Of a DNA stretch of 64,000 bases, positions 1-10,400 are shown piece after piece. The notes beneath the pieces are model-generated. The model was not told where the DNA came from. It searched no databases and saw only the letters and a program-made list of their open reading frames with translations. The translations under genes were made by a program, and so were the position numbers. The stretch's first letter is position 1; each line of letters opens with the position of its first letter. Source of the DNA: Actinacidiphila paucisporea (GTDB taxonomy: Bacteria; Actinomycetota; Actinomycetes; Streptomycetales; Streptomycetaceae); the NCBI RefSeq assembly GCF_900142575.1, contig NZ_FRBI01000027.1, positions 45,066 to 109,065 on the forward strand. The letters run 5' to 3'.

Positions 1-1424
1 TGAAGATCGCGAGTCTCTCCAACCCGGTGACGTCCGACTGGCTTAGGGAGCAGGGGCTCCGGCTCGATGCCTCCCCGTATGTCTCGGGCTCACTGGAAGC
101 GAAGAAGATTCTGGAGCGGCTGGAGCGCACGGAGCCGCTGGCGAACCTGACTTCCGGGCACAGCGGGGGCATCTTTAGCGGCCCTATGTTCCGTCGGGTC
201 TTCCTCACCGATCCCCGGCACAGCGTCCCATTCCTCGGCACCAAGGACATGATGGCAGCCGACCTCACCGGGCTGCCGCGGCTGAGGAAGTCTGATGCAG
301 AATCGGCAGCCTTGTCGTACCTCAAGGTCAAGCCCGGCATGACCCTGATCTCGCGTTCGGGGTTCAACGCAGGCAGGAGGGCCTATGCACGCCCTGACAT
401 GGGCAATTGCTGGGCTTCAGAGGACATTGTCAAGGTGGAACCAGACCCGAACAAGATCAAGTCCGGCTATTTGTACGCCTTTCTGCTCAGCCAGTTCGGC
501 GAGTCGCTGGTACGTGGGTCGGTATACGGGTCGGCTGTCAAGCACATCGAGCCACATCACATCGCCGGACTTCCTGTGCCGCGGTTGGACAAGGCGGTTG
601 AGGGGCGGATCCACCGACTGGTGGAAAGCAGTGCGAGACTTCGTGCGCAATACCAGACGGATCTGGTGTCCGCGACCAGGGACTTCTTCGACAGTGTGGG
701 GTTGCCGGAGCTGAACGACATTCAGTGGCATCAGCAGGAGCGGGACCTCGGGTTCGAGGTTCCGAGCGTGGCGCACGTTTCCCTGCGGGCATTGAATTTT
801 TCACCCCGAGCACAAATGCTGATGGAGAAGTTGAGTTCTGCTCCAGGAAAGTTGCTCGGCCAGATTTGTACTGGAGGACAGCTAGGTTCTGGGGTGCGGT
901 TCAAACGGGTCGACAGTGACCCCGAGCACGGGGTGCAACTTGTCGGTCAGCGGCAAGGTTTCTGGCTACGTCCTGAAGGGCGATGGATCAGTGCTGCTCA
1001 AGCACCTTCAGGGATCTTCGCGCGCGATGAGTCGATCATGATTGCTGCGCAGGGAACCCTCGGGGAGAACGAAGTCTTCTGCCGCCCACTATTTATCACC
1101 GGGAGCTGGCTCAAGTACGCCTACACACAACATTTCTTGCGCGTGGTAAGCGGCGACCCCGAGATCCCCGGCGCCTACCTCTTCGCCTTCTTCCGCTCCG
1201 AGGCGGCCTTTCGTCTTCTCCGCTCCCTGAGCTCGGGCGGCAAGCAGCAGGATATCCACGAGGGTCTGCGCGCGGAGATCCCGATCCCTCTCGCGCCCCT
1301 CGCAGACCGCGACCGCATCGCCGCTACCGTCAGGGCGGCCTACCAGAAGCGCGACCGCGCCGACGTCCTCGAAGACAAGGCGCTCGCGATGCTCACCGCT
1401 GCCATCGAGGAGGCTATCGGCTGA
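1..1424 (+). CDS. mad5: Type I-like specificity (S) subunit of a MADS-type defence system (MAD5-like), 5' end cut by one base
   Basis: The protein (about 474 residues) has the two-half layout of restriction S subunits. Each half is a target-recognition-like domain followed by a helical spacer; the first spacer follows HIEPHHIAGLPVPRL and the second follows QDIHEGLRAEIPIPL. It should choose the DNA sequence methylated by a partner enzyme. The reading frame is open to the window edge, and bases 1-2 are TG followed by codons for KIASLSNP, so the native ATG almost certainly begins one base before the window; the internal GTG at 27 is less likely. The stop overlaps the next start (TGATG at 1422-1426), so it heads a translationally coupled operon with the kinase, MAD7-like and ATPase genes. 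The MAD5 name rests on this gene order and on family knowledge from memory. A plain type I S subunit is the alternative, but no hsdR or hsdM is adjacent in the window. Confidence 0.8.
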   Translation, partial: KIASLSNPVTSDWLREQGLRLDASPYVSGSLEAKKILERLERTEPLANLTSGHSGGIFSGPMFRRVFLTDPRHSVPFLGTKDMMAADLTGLPRLRKSDAESAALSYLKVKPGMTLISRSGFNAGRRAYARPDMGNCWASEDIVKVEPDPNKIKSGYLYAFLLSQFGESLVRGSVYGSAVKHIEPHHIAGLPVPRLDKAVEGRIHRLVESSARLRAQYQTDLVSATRDFFDSVGLPELNDIQWHQQERDLGFEVPSVAHVSLRALNFSPRAQMLMEKLSSAPGKLLGQICTGGQLGSGVRFKRVDSDPEHGVQLVGQRQGFWLRPEGRWISAAQAPSGIFARDESIMIAAQGTLGENEVFCRPLFITGSWLKYAYTQHFLRVVSGDPEIPGAYLFAFFRSEAAFRLLRSLSSGGKQQDIHEGLRAEIPIPLAPLADRDRIAATVRAAYQKRDRADVLEDKALAMLTAAIEEAIG

Positions 1425-4400
1425 TGGGTGCAAGGATCGTTGCTGTTGGGGAGGCCGTCAACGATGCCGAGCGGAGGGTGATCGCGCACCTGCGTGATCA
1501 TGCCCCCGACGACTGGACGGTCCTGCACACTGTCGAAATTCCGCACCACCGCATCGAGTTGTTCGAGGTTGACCTCGTCGTGGTCACCGGGCATGCCGTG
1601 TATGTCATCGACGTCAAGGGCACCCGAGGCCGCGTCGAGGCCGACAGCAAGCGGTGGTACCCGTCCCGGCGGGCCCCGTTCCGCTCCCCACTGCCGAAGC
1701 TGCGCGGGCACGCCAAGCAGTTGAAGACGATCCTGGAGACAGCGCACCGCCCGCTGTCGCGGCTCTACACCCACGCTCTGGTAGTCCTGCCTGCGCTCGA
1801 CGCGCTGTTCGTCGACCTGACATCCCAGCAGTTGGACGCGCTTGACACCGTCACCCTGCCCGACCTGATCGGTCGGCTCGCCGACGCGAGCCGGGTGCCC
1901 ACTTCCGCCAACCGGTTCGACACAGACATCTCCGCGCACCACGAACTGATCGTGCAGACGGTCCAGGGATCCTCCAGGCCACCCTCCGGCCCGTTGCGCT
2001 TCGGCAGTTGGGAGGTGATCGAGCGGCTCGGTGAGACGGACCCCGAGGAGGGCGGCGACGGCATCGTCCGCGAGTACCGAGCGAAGAACGCCCTTGCCGT
2101 ACAGGGCTCGGGCACCGTCCGGCTCGCGGTCCGCAAGGCCGACCCGTACGCCCCGGAGGCGGAGCGGCTGCTGCAGCAGAAGCGGATCGGCATCGCATAC
2201 GAGGCGCTCGGCAAGCTGCCCTCGCACCCGAACGTCGTCGGGGTCCGGGACTTCTTCGCCGAGGAGGACCAGGATGCTTTAGTCACCGTCTACGACGACG
2301 CGCCCGGACACGCCCTCAAGCTGCACCTGACAGGGGCCGCAGACCCGCTCACCGCGGACGCGAAGCTGCGCACGATCAGGCAGGTGTTGATGGGACTGGC
2401 CCACGCGCACAGCCGGCACATCGCGCACCGCGAGGTGAGCCCGTCCACGACCCTGATTGCGCAGGACGGGCGAGCGATGCTGACCGGCTTCGAGTACGCG
2501 AAGACCGCGCAGCGCCGCACTCACACGGTGATGCTGGAGGCGCATCAGATCGCCGACCGGGCCTACCTGGCGCCCGAGTGCCACGCCGACCCCGCGGCGA
2601 TGGGCATGCAGGCGGACGTCTACGCGGTCGGCGTCATCGGCTACCAGCTCCTCACGGGCGAGGTTCCCTTCACCTCGGCGACCGAGCAGGCCGACGCCGG
2701 ACGGCTTCCGGCAAGTGGCCTGGAGGCCGCCGGGGTCGGGGTCGAACTCGCCCACTGGTTGCAGAAGCTGTGCGCAGCGGACGCGGCGCAGAGGCCGACC
2801 GCCGTCGAGGCGCTGCGCCGACTTGATCTGGTGATGGGTGCCCAAAACGCCCCCGCGAGACGTATCGGATCCTCCGCGAGAGCCGCGTCTGGTGCTCGCG
2901 CTCAGCAGCAGGCGGCGGACGGGCCGCGCGGCCCGGAGTTCTACAAGGACCTGTCGCCCGACTTCCAGCTCGGCACGAAGTACCTGGTGCGTAACCGGCT
3001 CGGCCGCCCCGGTTCGTTCGGTGTGGCCTACCGGGTCTACGACACGATACGGAGCCTCGACCGGGCGGTGAAGCTGGTCCTGCGGGATCGCGACTCCGTC
3101 CTGGAGCGGCTGCGCCGTGAGGCGGACGTTCTGCAGCGCCTCCAGCACGCGCCACACCCCAACGTGGTGGCGATGGTGGACGCGGATCGGCTGCTGCCGC
3201 CGGACGAATACCCGTACCTTGTCTTCGAGTTCATCGACGGCAAGGACGTAGGCGAGGTGATCCGGGGCGGGCGGATGGGCGCGGCGGACGTGCTGCGGCT
3301 CGGGATCGACACGGCCCGGGGGCTGCGCCACATCCACGAGCGCGGGGTGTGGCATTGCGACATCAAGCCGAGCAACCTTCTGTGGACCGATGACGGCGTC
3401 AAGCTGATCGACTTCGGGATCTCCAAGACCTCGGACTCCTCCGAGGGGCACACCTACACCAGCCCGCGCTACACCCCGCCCGACCTGGACCAGGTCCCCG
3501 CCGACGGCACCGGGTACACCGACCGGGACCTGTTCGGGCTCGGCGTCACGCTCTACGAGGCGCTGACCGGCGGCCAGTACCCGTGGGAAGGCGTCGGGCA
3601 GCCGTCGCCCGGCGTTCGACCTACCGACCCGCGCACCGCGTACAGCGGCTTCGGGGACCTGTCGCCCGGCTTCGCCGAGATTCTGCTGCGGACCCTCTCC
3701 CCGTACCGCGGCGAGCGGTTCACCACGGCCGAGGAGCTTCTGCGCACGCTGGAGGCGCTGGATTCCGCGCGCGTCGCCCCCGCGACGCCCGCGCCCGCTC
3801 GCCTCCAACAGCTACCGGTTCCACCTGCCGCGGACGGTGGCGGGCAGGCCTCCGAGCCCGAGCCGAACAGCAACCCGTTCGTCGCGCACCTCCAAACGCT
3901 GTACAGCCAGAGCCGACGCAGCAACCGCGGCACCCGAGGCCTGGACCCACAAACCATGTCGGTGTACGTCGACACGGCCCTGGACCGGGAACTCGTGCCC
4001 GCGCTGCGGGAAGGGCGGCACGCGCTGGTCGTGGTTACCGGGAACGCGGGCGACGGCAAGACCGCCTTCCTTGAGCGCTTCGAGCGCCAAGCCCGCGAGC
4101 TCGGTGCCACATTCGGACCGCAGCGGGCCAACGGCAGCGACTTCACTCTGGACGGCCACCGGTTCAGCAGCAACCACGACGGCAGCCAGGACGAAGGCGA
4201 GACCACTGGCGACGATGTGCTGGAGGAGTTCTTCGCGCCGTTCGCGGGCGCCGACGAGGCGGGCTGGCAGGTGGCGGTCGAGACCCGGCTGATCGCCGTC
4301 AACGAGGGCCGCCTGGTCGACTTCCTCAGCCACCACCACGACCGCTATCCGCACCTGGCCAAGCTGGCGAACCTGGGCCTCGCGGGCCGGCCCACCGGGC

Positions 4401-5752
4401 AGGCCGTCGCCATCGTCAACCTCAACGGGCGCGACGTCACCGCCCGGCCGGCCGGGCCCGACGAGCAGCCGCTCGACGGGGAGTCGCTGCTTGAGCGCAT
4501 GGTCGGCCGGATGACCCACGAGCGGTTCTGGGAGGACTGCGAGCACTGCGACCTCGCAGCCGTCTGCTACGCCCGGCACAACGCCCAGACCTTCCAGCAC
4601 CCAGCCGCCGGCCCACAGGCCAAGCGTCGGCTGCGGCGCGTCTACGAACTGACCCAGCTCCGCGGAAAGCTTCACATCACCCTCCGCGACCTGCGCTCCG
4701 CGCTCGCCTACACCCTCGCCTCCGGCCGGGACTGCGCCGAGATCCACCAGCTGTACGCGACCGGCGGAACCAGGCAGATCCTGGACGGCTTCTACTTCTC
4801 CGCCCACCTCGGCGCCCCGCCAGCCCCCGACGGCACTCCGCAGGAACGTGACCGGCTACTCACGCTGCTGCGCGAGGCCGATGTGGCGACTGCCCCCCAG
4901 CCGCGCCTCGACAGGCGGCTCGACTACGCGGGACTCCTCGAAGACGGTGCCCTCGTCACCGTCGATGGCCGCGGCGACCGCGACCGGGTCCTGCTCGACC
5001 AGCAGTTCCAGCAACTAGGCAGAGCGGCCACCACCCGGGCAACCCAGGCCGAGGCCCACCGGGCCTATGTGGACGCGGCCCGCCGACTGCTCTACTTCGA
5101 ACTCCACGATGAGCAGCGCGCCGAACGGATGCTCCCCTATCCCTCGGTGTTGCATTTCATCGACCTGCTCTCCAGGTCGTCATCCATCGGCACCGCGGAA
5201 AGGGACAGCATCCTGCAGGCTCTCAACCGGGGTGAGGGGCTGGTTGCTCCCCGGCGCATCGGCAACGCTCTTGCGCTGAAGGTGCGTGACGTGCCCGGTG
5301 GCACCATCCGCAGCTACCGGCGGTTCCCCGCCGAAGGCTTCCGTCTCGAACCCGGTGACGCGCCCGTCTCGCCGTACATCGAGTCCGGGCGCACCTCCCT
5401 GCGCCTCAGCTACCGTGACCCGTCACGAAGCAACGGCGGGAGCGCCGAACTGGACATCCGGCTCGACCTGTTCGAGCTGCTCCAACGGTTCGCCCAGGGC
5501 TACCGTCCGTCCGTCGCCGACCTGCAGGGACAGCAGCTGGCTCTCGCCGTGTTCAAGAACCGGCTGGCCGCCGTCCCCTACCAGGAAGTCCTCCTCACCA
5601 CGCACGGGTACGACCTGCGCCGTATCCACCGCACCGAGGACTCGGTCTTGCACATGGAAGAACTGACGGGGTCACCGGACGGGGACGGCGACAGCGACGA
5701 CGGGGCAGCCGACGCGTACGCCGCCAGGGTGGAGGAGACGACATGGCGCTGA
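1424..5752 (+). CDS. mad6: NERD nuclease-domain / tandem kinase / P-loop ATPase protein (MAD6-like, PglW-related)
   Basis: This 1442-residue multidomain defence protein resembles PglW-type kinases of BREX type 2 and the MAD6 kinase. Residues 1-140 form a NERD domain, with a nuclease-like pattern (FEVDLVVV near 46, then VYVIDVKG near 58). A first kinase-like domain (about 190-470) is degenerate: the catalytic loop reads HREVSPS and the DFG position reads GFE. A second kinase domain (about 510-800) is intact, with WHCDIKPSN near 643 and KLIDFGISK. A P-loop (VTGNAGDGKT, near 870) and a Cys cluster (CEHCDLAAVC) follow, so the C-terminal half is an ATPase-like module. The likely job is to phosphorylate system components on infection. 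The gene starts in the stop of the S gene and overlaps the next gene by 10 bp. Confidence 0.85.
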   Translation: MGARIVAVGEAVNDAERRVIAHLRDHAPDDWTVLHTVEIPHHRIELFEVDLVVVTGHAVYVIDVKGTRGRVEADSKRWYPSRRAPFRSPLPKLRGHAKQLKTILETAHRPLSRLYTHALVVLPALDALFVDLTSQQLDALDTVTLPDLIGRLADASRVPTSANRFDTDISAHHELIVQTVQGSSRPPSGPLRFGSWEVIERLGETDPEEGGDGIVREYRAKNALAVQGSGTVRLAVRKADPYAPEAERLLQQKRIGIAYEALGKLPSHPNVVGVRDFFAEEDQDALVTVYDDAPGHALKLHLTGAADPLTADAKLRTIRQVLMGLAHAHSRHIAHREVSPSTTLIAQDGRAMLTGFEYAKTAQRRTHTVMLEAHQIADRAYLAPECHADPAAMGMQADVYAVGVIGYQLLTGEVPFTSATEQADAGRLPASGLEAAGVGVELAHWLQKLCAADAAQRPTAVEALRRLDLVMGAQNAPARRIGSSARAASGARAQQQAADGPRGPEFYKDLSPDFQLGTKYLVRNRLGRPGSFGVAYRVYDTIRSLDRAVKLVLRDRDSVLERLRREADVLQRLQHAPHPNVVAMVDADRLLPPDEYPYLVFEFIDGKDVGEVIRGGRMGAADVLRLGIDTARGLRHIHERGVWHCDIKPSNLLWTDDGVKLIDFGISKTSDSSEGHTYTSPRYTPPDLDQVPADGTGYTDRDLFGLGVTLYEALTGGQYPWEGVGQPSPGVRPTDPRTAYSGFGDLSPGFAEILLRTLSPYRGERFTTAEELLRTLEALDSARVAPATPAPARLQQLPVPPAADGGGQASEPEPNSNPFVAHLQTLYSQSRRSNRGTRGLDPQTMSVYVDTALDRELVPALREGRHALVVVTGNAGDGKTAFLERFERQARELGATFGPQRANGSDFTLDGHRFSSNHDGSQDEGETTGDDVLEEFFAPFAGADEAGWQVAVETRLIAVNEGRLVDFLSHHHDRYPHLAKLANLGLAGRPTGQAVAIVNLNGRDVTARPAGPDEQPLDGESLLERMVGRMTHERFWEDCEHCDLAAVCYARHNAQTFQHPAAGPQAKRRLRRVYELTQLRGKLHITLRDLRSALAYTLASGRDCAEIHQLYATGGTRQILDGFYFSAHLGAPPAPDGTPQERDRLLTLLREADVATAPQPRLDRRLDYAGLLEDGALVTVDGRGDRDRVLLDQQFQQLGRAATTRATQAEAHRAYVDAARRLLYFELHDEQRAERMLPYPSVLHFIDLLSRSSSIGTAERDSILQALNRGEGLVAPRRIGNALALKVRDVPGGTIRSYRRFPAEGFRLEPGDAPVSPYIESGRTSLRLSYRDPSRSNGGSAELDIRLDLFELLQRFAQGYRPSVADLQGQQLALAVFKNRLAAVPYQEVLLTTHGYDLRRIHRTEDSVLHMEELTGSPDGDGDSDDGAADAYAARVEETTWR

Positions 5753-7416
5753 CCGGATCCTTGGGTACCTTCCACCACCCCGGTGTCAGCCGGATCGACT
5801 ACAAGACGCTGGACATGGACCGCGTCCTGACCGCGCTGCTCGCCAGGCTGTGGCACCAGGGAATGCCCAGCAAGATCAGCCGTGCCAACACCCTCGACGT
5901 CGAGATGTTCGTCAAGCTGTTCCTGCAGCATCCCGAGGCCTTCGACGGGTTCGACCGGGAGGCCACCACCCGCTGGACCACCACTCACCTGATGGACCTG
6001 GTCAACCGGGGCAAGGCGACCGAGGCGGTGGCCAGCCCCCGGCCGCTGCACGGATTCACCTACCGGTTCCGCAACAGCCGGAAGTCCCGCCCCTACGGGG
6101 CCGACGAGCAGCTGTACGAGATGCTCGCCACCGACCAGGGCGCACTGGCCCAGCTCAGGGAGTTCTTCTTCAGTGACGTGGACGGCTCCACCGGGGCGAT
6201 CACGCCGGGGCCGGGCACCGATGTCGAGACGCAAGCGCTGCTGCATCTGGTGGAGCTGGCAGGGAAGCAAATGCAGGACCGGCCAGACACCGGGAAACCC
6301 CGCAACCCGTACCCGCCGTTGTGCGCCGAGCCGGCCCGGCAGCTGTGCCAGGACGTCATGCGGCTGCTGTATCACCAGGACCACATGCCGCGCACCGTCC
6401 TCGTGGACTACCTGAAGATCCTCTTCGCCTTCCACCTCTCGCTCTACCACCTGCGGATGATGAAGCTGCTGCCAGCGGTGGTCGAGGCCGGGGCCGTCGA
6501 CGCGTCCTGCCGCAAGGGCCACCAGGGACCGGACGCGGGGGACCGCTGCCCGTACCAGGTGCGGCTCTTCCTCGACGTCGAAGGCACTCCGGGCACTGCG
6601 GTGGCCGCGTTGGCCGAACAGAGCGCCGTCATCTGGTATCGGCGGATCCCGCGGTTCGTCCAGGCGACGTACCAGGTGAAGAAGCTCGACGACTTCGCCG
6701 AGCACCTCGCGGCCAAGACCAACAAGCTCAGCCGCCCCGGCGGAAGGAGCTACTTCACCCCGGAAGAATCCCTGCGGCTGCTCGGCAAGCCCTACGCCAA
6801 GGAACGCGACGCTTTCTTCCTGCAGCGGGTCAACCGCGTTCGGGACGAGGAGGAGGACCTCCCCGCCGAGCTGAAGCAGATCACCCAGCTCGGCCTCTCC
6901 CCCTTTGACGAGTACATCGAGATGTTGATGCACTACAAGGGGCGTTACTACCGCCGCTACTTCGTCGACTGCCTCGACTCGCTGCTGCTCAAGCACCGCC
7001 CCGGTGCCCTGCTCGCCCAGCCGCGCGGCGGGCGGAGCGGAGCCGGCTCCGACAACGCCGCCCGGCGGTTCGTCCTGGACGCACGGCTGCTCGAAGTCCT
7101 TCTCCAGGTGTCCCTGCTCCGGGAGAGCGGCGACGGGTCCGGAAACCTGGGCACTGCGCCCATGCGGGTGGACGAGTTTCTCGCCCTGCTGCGTGAGCGG
7201 TACGGGCTCCACATCGACCAACTGCCGCACTCCGACGGCTTCTTTGGTGCCCACCTGGACGATCAGGCCGCGCTTCGTGCCAACTCTGCGGCGTTTCTCA
7301 ACCGGCTCCGCGAGATCGGCTACTACCAGGACATGTCCGACGCCTACCTGACCCAGACCATCACTCCCCGGTACACCATCGGCAGCGGGGCGACGACGGG
7401 AGCCGTAATCCGATGA
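5743..7416 (+). CDS. mad7: MAD7-like protein of the defence cluster, function unknown
   Basis: The product has 557 residues, is mostly helical and basic, and carries no catalytic motif I recognise. A short Cys/His stretch (CRKGHQGPDAGDRCPY, near residue 252) might bind a metal. It is assigned as MAD7-like from its position between the kinase and the large ATPase and from its length. The ATG at 5743 lies 10 bp inside the kinase gene, and the stop overlaps the start of the following gene by ATGA, so all four genes should be made in fixed proportions from one transcript. No signal peptide or membrane segment is seen, so it is presumably cytoplasmic. A role as an adaptor or DNA-binding scaffold would be guesswork. 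Confidence 0.7.
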   Translation: MALTGSLGTFHHPGVSRIDYKTLDMDRVLTALLARLWHQGMPSKISRANTLDVEMFVKLFLQHPEAFDGFDREATTRWTTTHLMDLVNRGKATEAVASPRPLHGFTYRFRNSRKSRPYGADEQLYEMLATDQGALAQLREFFFSDVDGSTGAITPGPGTDVETQALLHLVELAGKQMQDRPDTGKPRNPYPPLCAEPARQLCQDVMRLLYHQDHMPRTVLVDYLKILFAFHLSLYHLRMMKLLPAVVEAGAVDASCRKGHQGPDAGDRCPYQVRLFLDVEGTPGTAVAALAEQSAVIWYRRIPRFVQATYQVKKLDDFAEHLAAKTNKLSRPGGRSYFTPEESLRLLGKPYAKERDAFFLQRVNRVRDEEEDLPAELKQITQLGLSPFDEYIEMLMHYKGRYYRRYFVDCLDSLLLKHRPGALLAQPRGGRSGAGSDNAARRFVLDARLLEVLLQVSLLRESGDGSGNLGTAPMRVDEFLALLRERYGLHIDQLPHSDGFFGAHLDDQAALRANSAAFLNRLREIGYYQDMSDAYLTQTITPRYTIGSGATTGAVIR

Positions 7417-10400
7417 GCGTGACCGGCCTGGCGGAGATCTCGCCCAAGGACCTCCGGGAAGCACTGGAAGACGTGCTGGTACCCCGGCTGGCCAAGTTGG
7501 TCGGCGAACGGAGTGCCGGACACTGCATGCGGGTCACCGAAGTGGAGGCGGAGTTGGCGGCACCGCTGGTGCGGCGCCTGCGCGGAGCGCTCGGCCCCGA
7601 CGCCACCGTCTGCCTCCTGGGCACGGCCGACGACCTGGCCACGGACCGCCCTTTCCACGACGTCGCGGTCACCAGTACCAAACTGGTCGAACTCCGCAAC
7701 CGCACGGAAGGCGAGGGTATCCTCCCCGGCCCGCTCCTCGTCTTCGTTCCCCCGGGGACGCGGGTCAGCGCCGAGGACTCCTTCGGCATCGCCACGTTCG
7801 AAGAAGTCCCGCTGGGCGATGCCTACAGCCGACTGGCCGAGCACCTTCTGGACCAGGTGCCGGACCGTCTGCGGCCCGGGGTGGACGAACTGCTCACCAC
7901 CCTGCGTGATCACTCAGGCCACCCCATGAGCGACCGAACCGTGGCCACGTACCTTCTGACGCTGCAGGTGAACGCCTACCGCGAGCAGGTCGCGGGGGCT
8001 GCCGCCTTCCACTTCGGCCTGGTTCCGGACTTCGACCTGTTCACCGACCCCACTCTCGTGAAGGAGCGTGTTGCTCGGAACGCGGCTCTGGTCGACAAGC
8101 TGACCGCTTCCAACCGGTCGGAGCGACAACGAGTCCTGGACCTCGGACTGAGCGACACCGACTTCGCCTTCCGGCTCGCCGGGTTCGCCACCCGCTGCGG
8201 CCTTGAGGACCCAGTGGCATGGACTCGTCGCATCGTCGTCGACCGGGAGAACTGGGGCCTCTCCTTTGGCAACTGGCGCATCGACGAACGGCAACGTGCC
8301 ACCATCTCCGTCGACGTGGCGGAACTCGGCCTGCCCGCCGCAGGAGACAGCCCCGAGGAACTAGCCGCCAACCCCGCGCTCCAGGCAATGGTGGGACAGC
8401 CCTACCTGCTGGCGGGAGAGAAAGGTGTACGCGAGCTGACAGCCCGGTTCACCGTCCAGCCCTCCCCTTTGAAGGTGGAGGGGCTGGAACGGTTCCGGGT
8501 GGAGATCGTCTCCGAGAGCGGTGATCCAGTCGGGCGGATCGCCCACGTCTCCAAGGGGACACGGGCCAAGCCCGAGTACAAGGCTCCGCTGCGCCGCCTC
8601 AACAAGATCGACTGGGAAGAGGGATGGCACTACGTCCGGGTCACGCCGCTCGACGCATCGGAGGAAGCGCTCGACATAGCGCCGGCCGCACACGGACTGC
8701 CCGGTGGCGAGAGCGAACGCTTCTACGTCATCCCCAACGCCGAGAGCGAGGAACCGCCGGAGCGCAGTGCCGGACGCTACGACGGCGTCATCCAGACGTT
8801 GCGAGCCCTGCAATTCGATGCCCTGGCGGCCGGTGAAGACCCGGGTCGGGTCGCTCTCACCGACATCCGCTGGAAGCCTGCCACTCCGCGCAGTCCGCTG
8901 CGGATCCTGAACGCCAGGGTCCACACCGCCGGCAGCGCCGAGATCCGTCTCGCCCCGCTGCTCGTGCAGATCCAGCAGGACCTGCTGGCACGCTCCGAGG
9001 ACACCTCGTTGCGCCGCCTCGTCCTCCACCCGGACGGCACGGCCGAAATGCCCGCCGGGGCCGACGACGACCTGCGCAACGCCCTGTCCGGACGGGCCGC
9101 CGAGGCGTATGACGTCTTCCTCGACGCGCGGCGCGCCTATTTCACGGTGCTCGGCGGGCATGCCGACGAAGGGACGGAGCCGTCTCAGCTGCTGGTCAGC
9201 GAGGCCACCGACTTCGAGCGGGTACGTGAGGACCTCGCCGGTTACGCCGAGGCATACGCGGAGCTGGTGGCCGCGCAGTCACTTCAGGCCGAGCGCGCCG
9301 ACGACGGCTCCCGCGGCACCGCGCTCACCGCGCTGGCACGGATCCAGCAGGTCGATTGCGCAGCTGTGACTCTCGCCGACGGGCTGGGACGACGCGACAC
9401 CGTCCTGCTCGTCTCGCCCACGCATCCGCTGCGTGCCCTCTGGCTCGCGACCTGGTCCGCGCTCGGCCAGGAGTGGACGGGGCGACTCGCTGGCGAGGAG
9501 AAGCGGCGAGTCATCGCCGTCCGTGACTCGTTCTGGGAGGCGCTGTCACCTCTCGGCTTCCCGTTTGCCGTTCCGCGGCAGGACGGACGGCTAATGGTGG
9601 CCGCCGACAACCTCACCCCGTACTGGGGTGCCTACCTTCCGAGCGAGACCGCCGATCCCCGCGGCCTGCTCGGCCAGCTCTCCGAGGCACTGCATCTGCC
9701 CGCCGCCGGCCCGCGCGCGGCCGGCGAGGTCGGCGGGCTCTCCGGAAAACCACTCGCCGACCGCATCGAGCGGTACGTGCGGCTCCACCCGTACGTCCAC
9801 ACCCTCGTCATGAACGTCGTCAACGCCGGCCGCGGGGAGATCGTCGCCGACGCCCTCCTCGAACTGCAGCGCCGCGCCTCCACCCGCGACCTCACCTACG
9901 ACATCCGCCTCTGCGCAACCAACCCGGAAGCCCCTGAGACCGGAGCTGCACTGGGGGAACTCCTCAGTGCCCAGAACCAGATCGCCCCAGCCGAAGCCGA
10001 GGCGTTCCTGCACACCGTGGGCGCAGCCCGCCAGGCCAAGCTCGTCTACTCCGTCCGCTCCATCGAGGAGTTCAACGGGCCAGCCGGCGGAATCGACGCG
10101 CACCTCACGGTCCTCATCGACGCCTTCGGCGGCGAACAGCACAGCTCCGTCGCACGTCGCGACACCGCACACGCGCCGGTCCACGGCCTCGTCCAAACGA
10201 CATCTTCGCTCTACGAGGACAGCGAACAGCAGATCGTGTGGCGCACTCTCCCACGCTTCGGCACCGCTCTGCCCACCGAGGACGCCGACGATCTCGCGAC
10301 GCTCCTGAGCCGTCTGCCCAGCCTGCTCGCCGGAGCGGCAGCCAATGTCGCCACCGCAGGACAGGCCCCGCGGAACGTTCCGTGCACCACCCTGTCCCTC

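Noticed and set aside
2279..3808. A 509-residue minus-strand open frame opposite the kinase gene
   Set aside because: The plus strand encodes an intact kinase domain over the same bases.
5578..7464. A 628-residue minus-strand open frame opposite the MAD7-like gene
   Set aside because: Starts and stops ignore gene boundaries and the plus frame fits the operon with ATGA overlaps.
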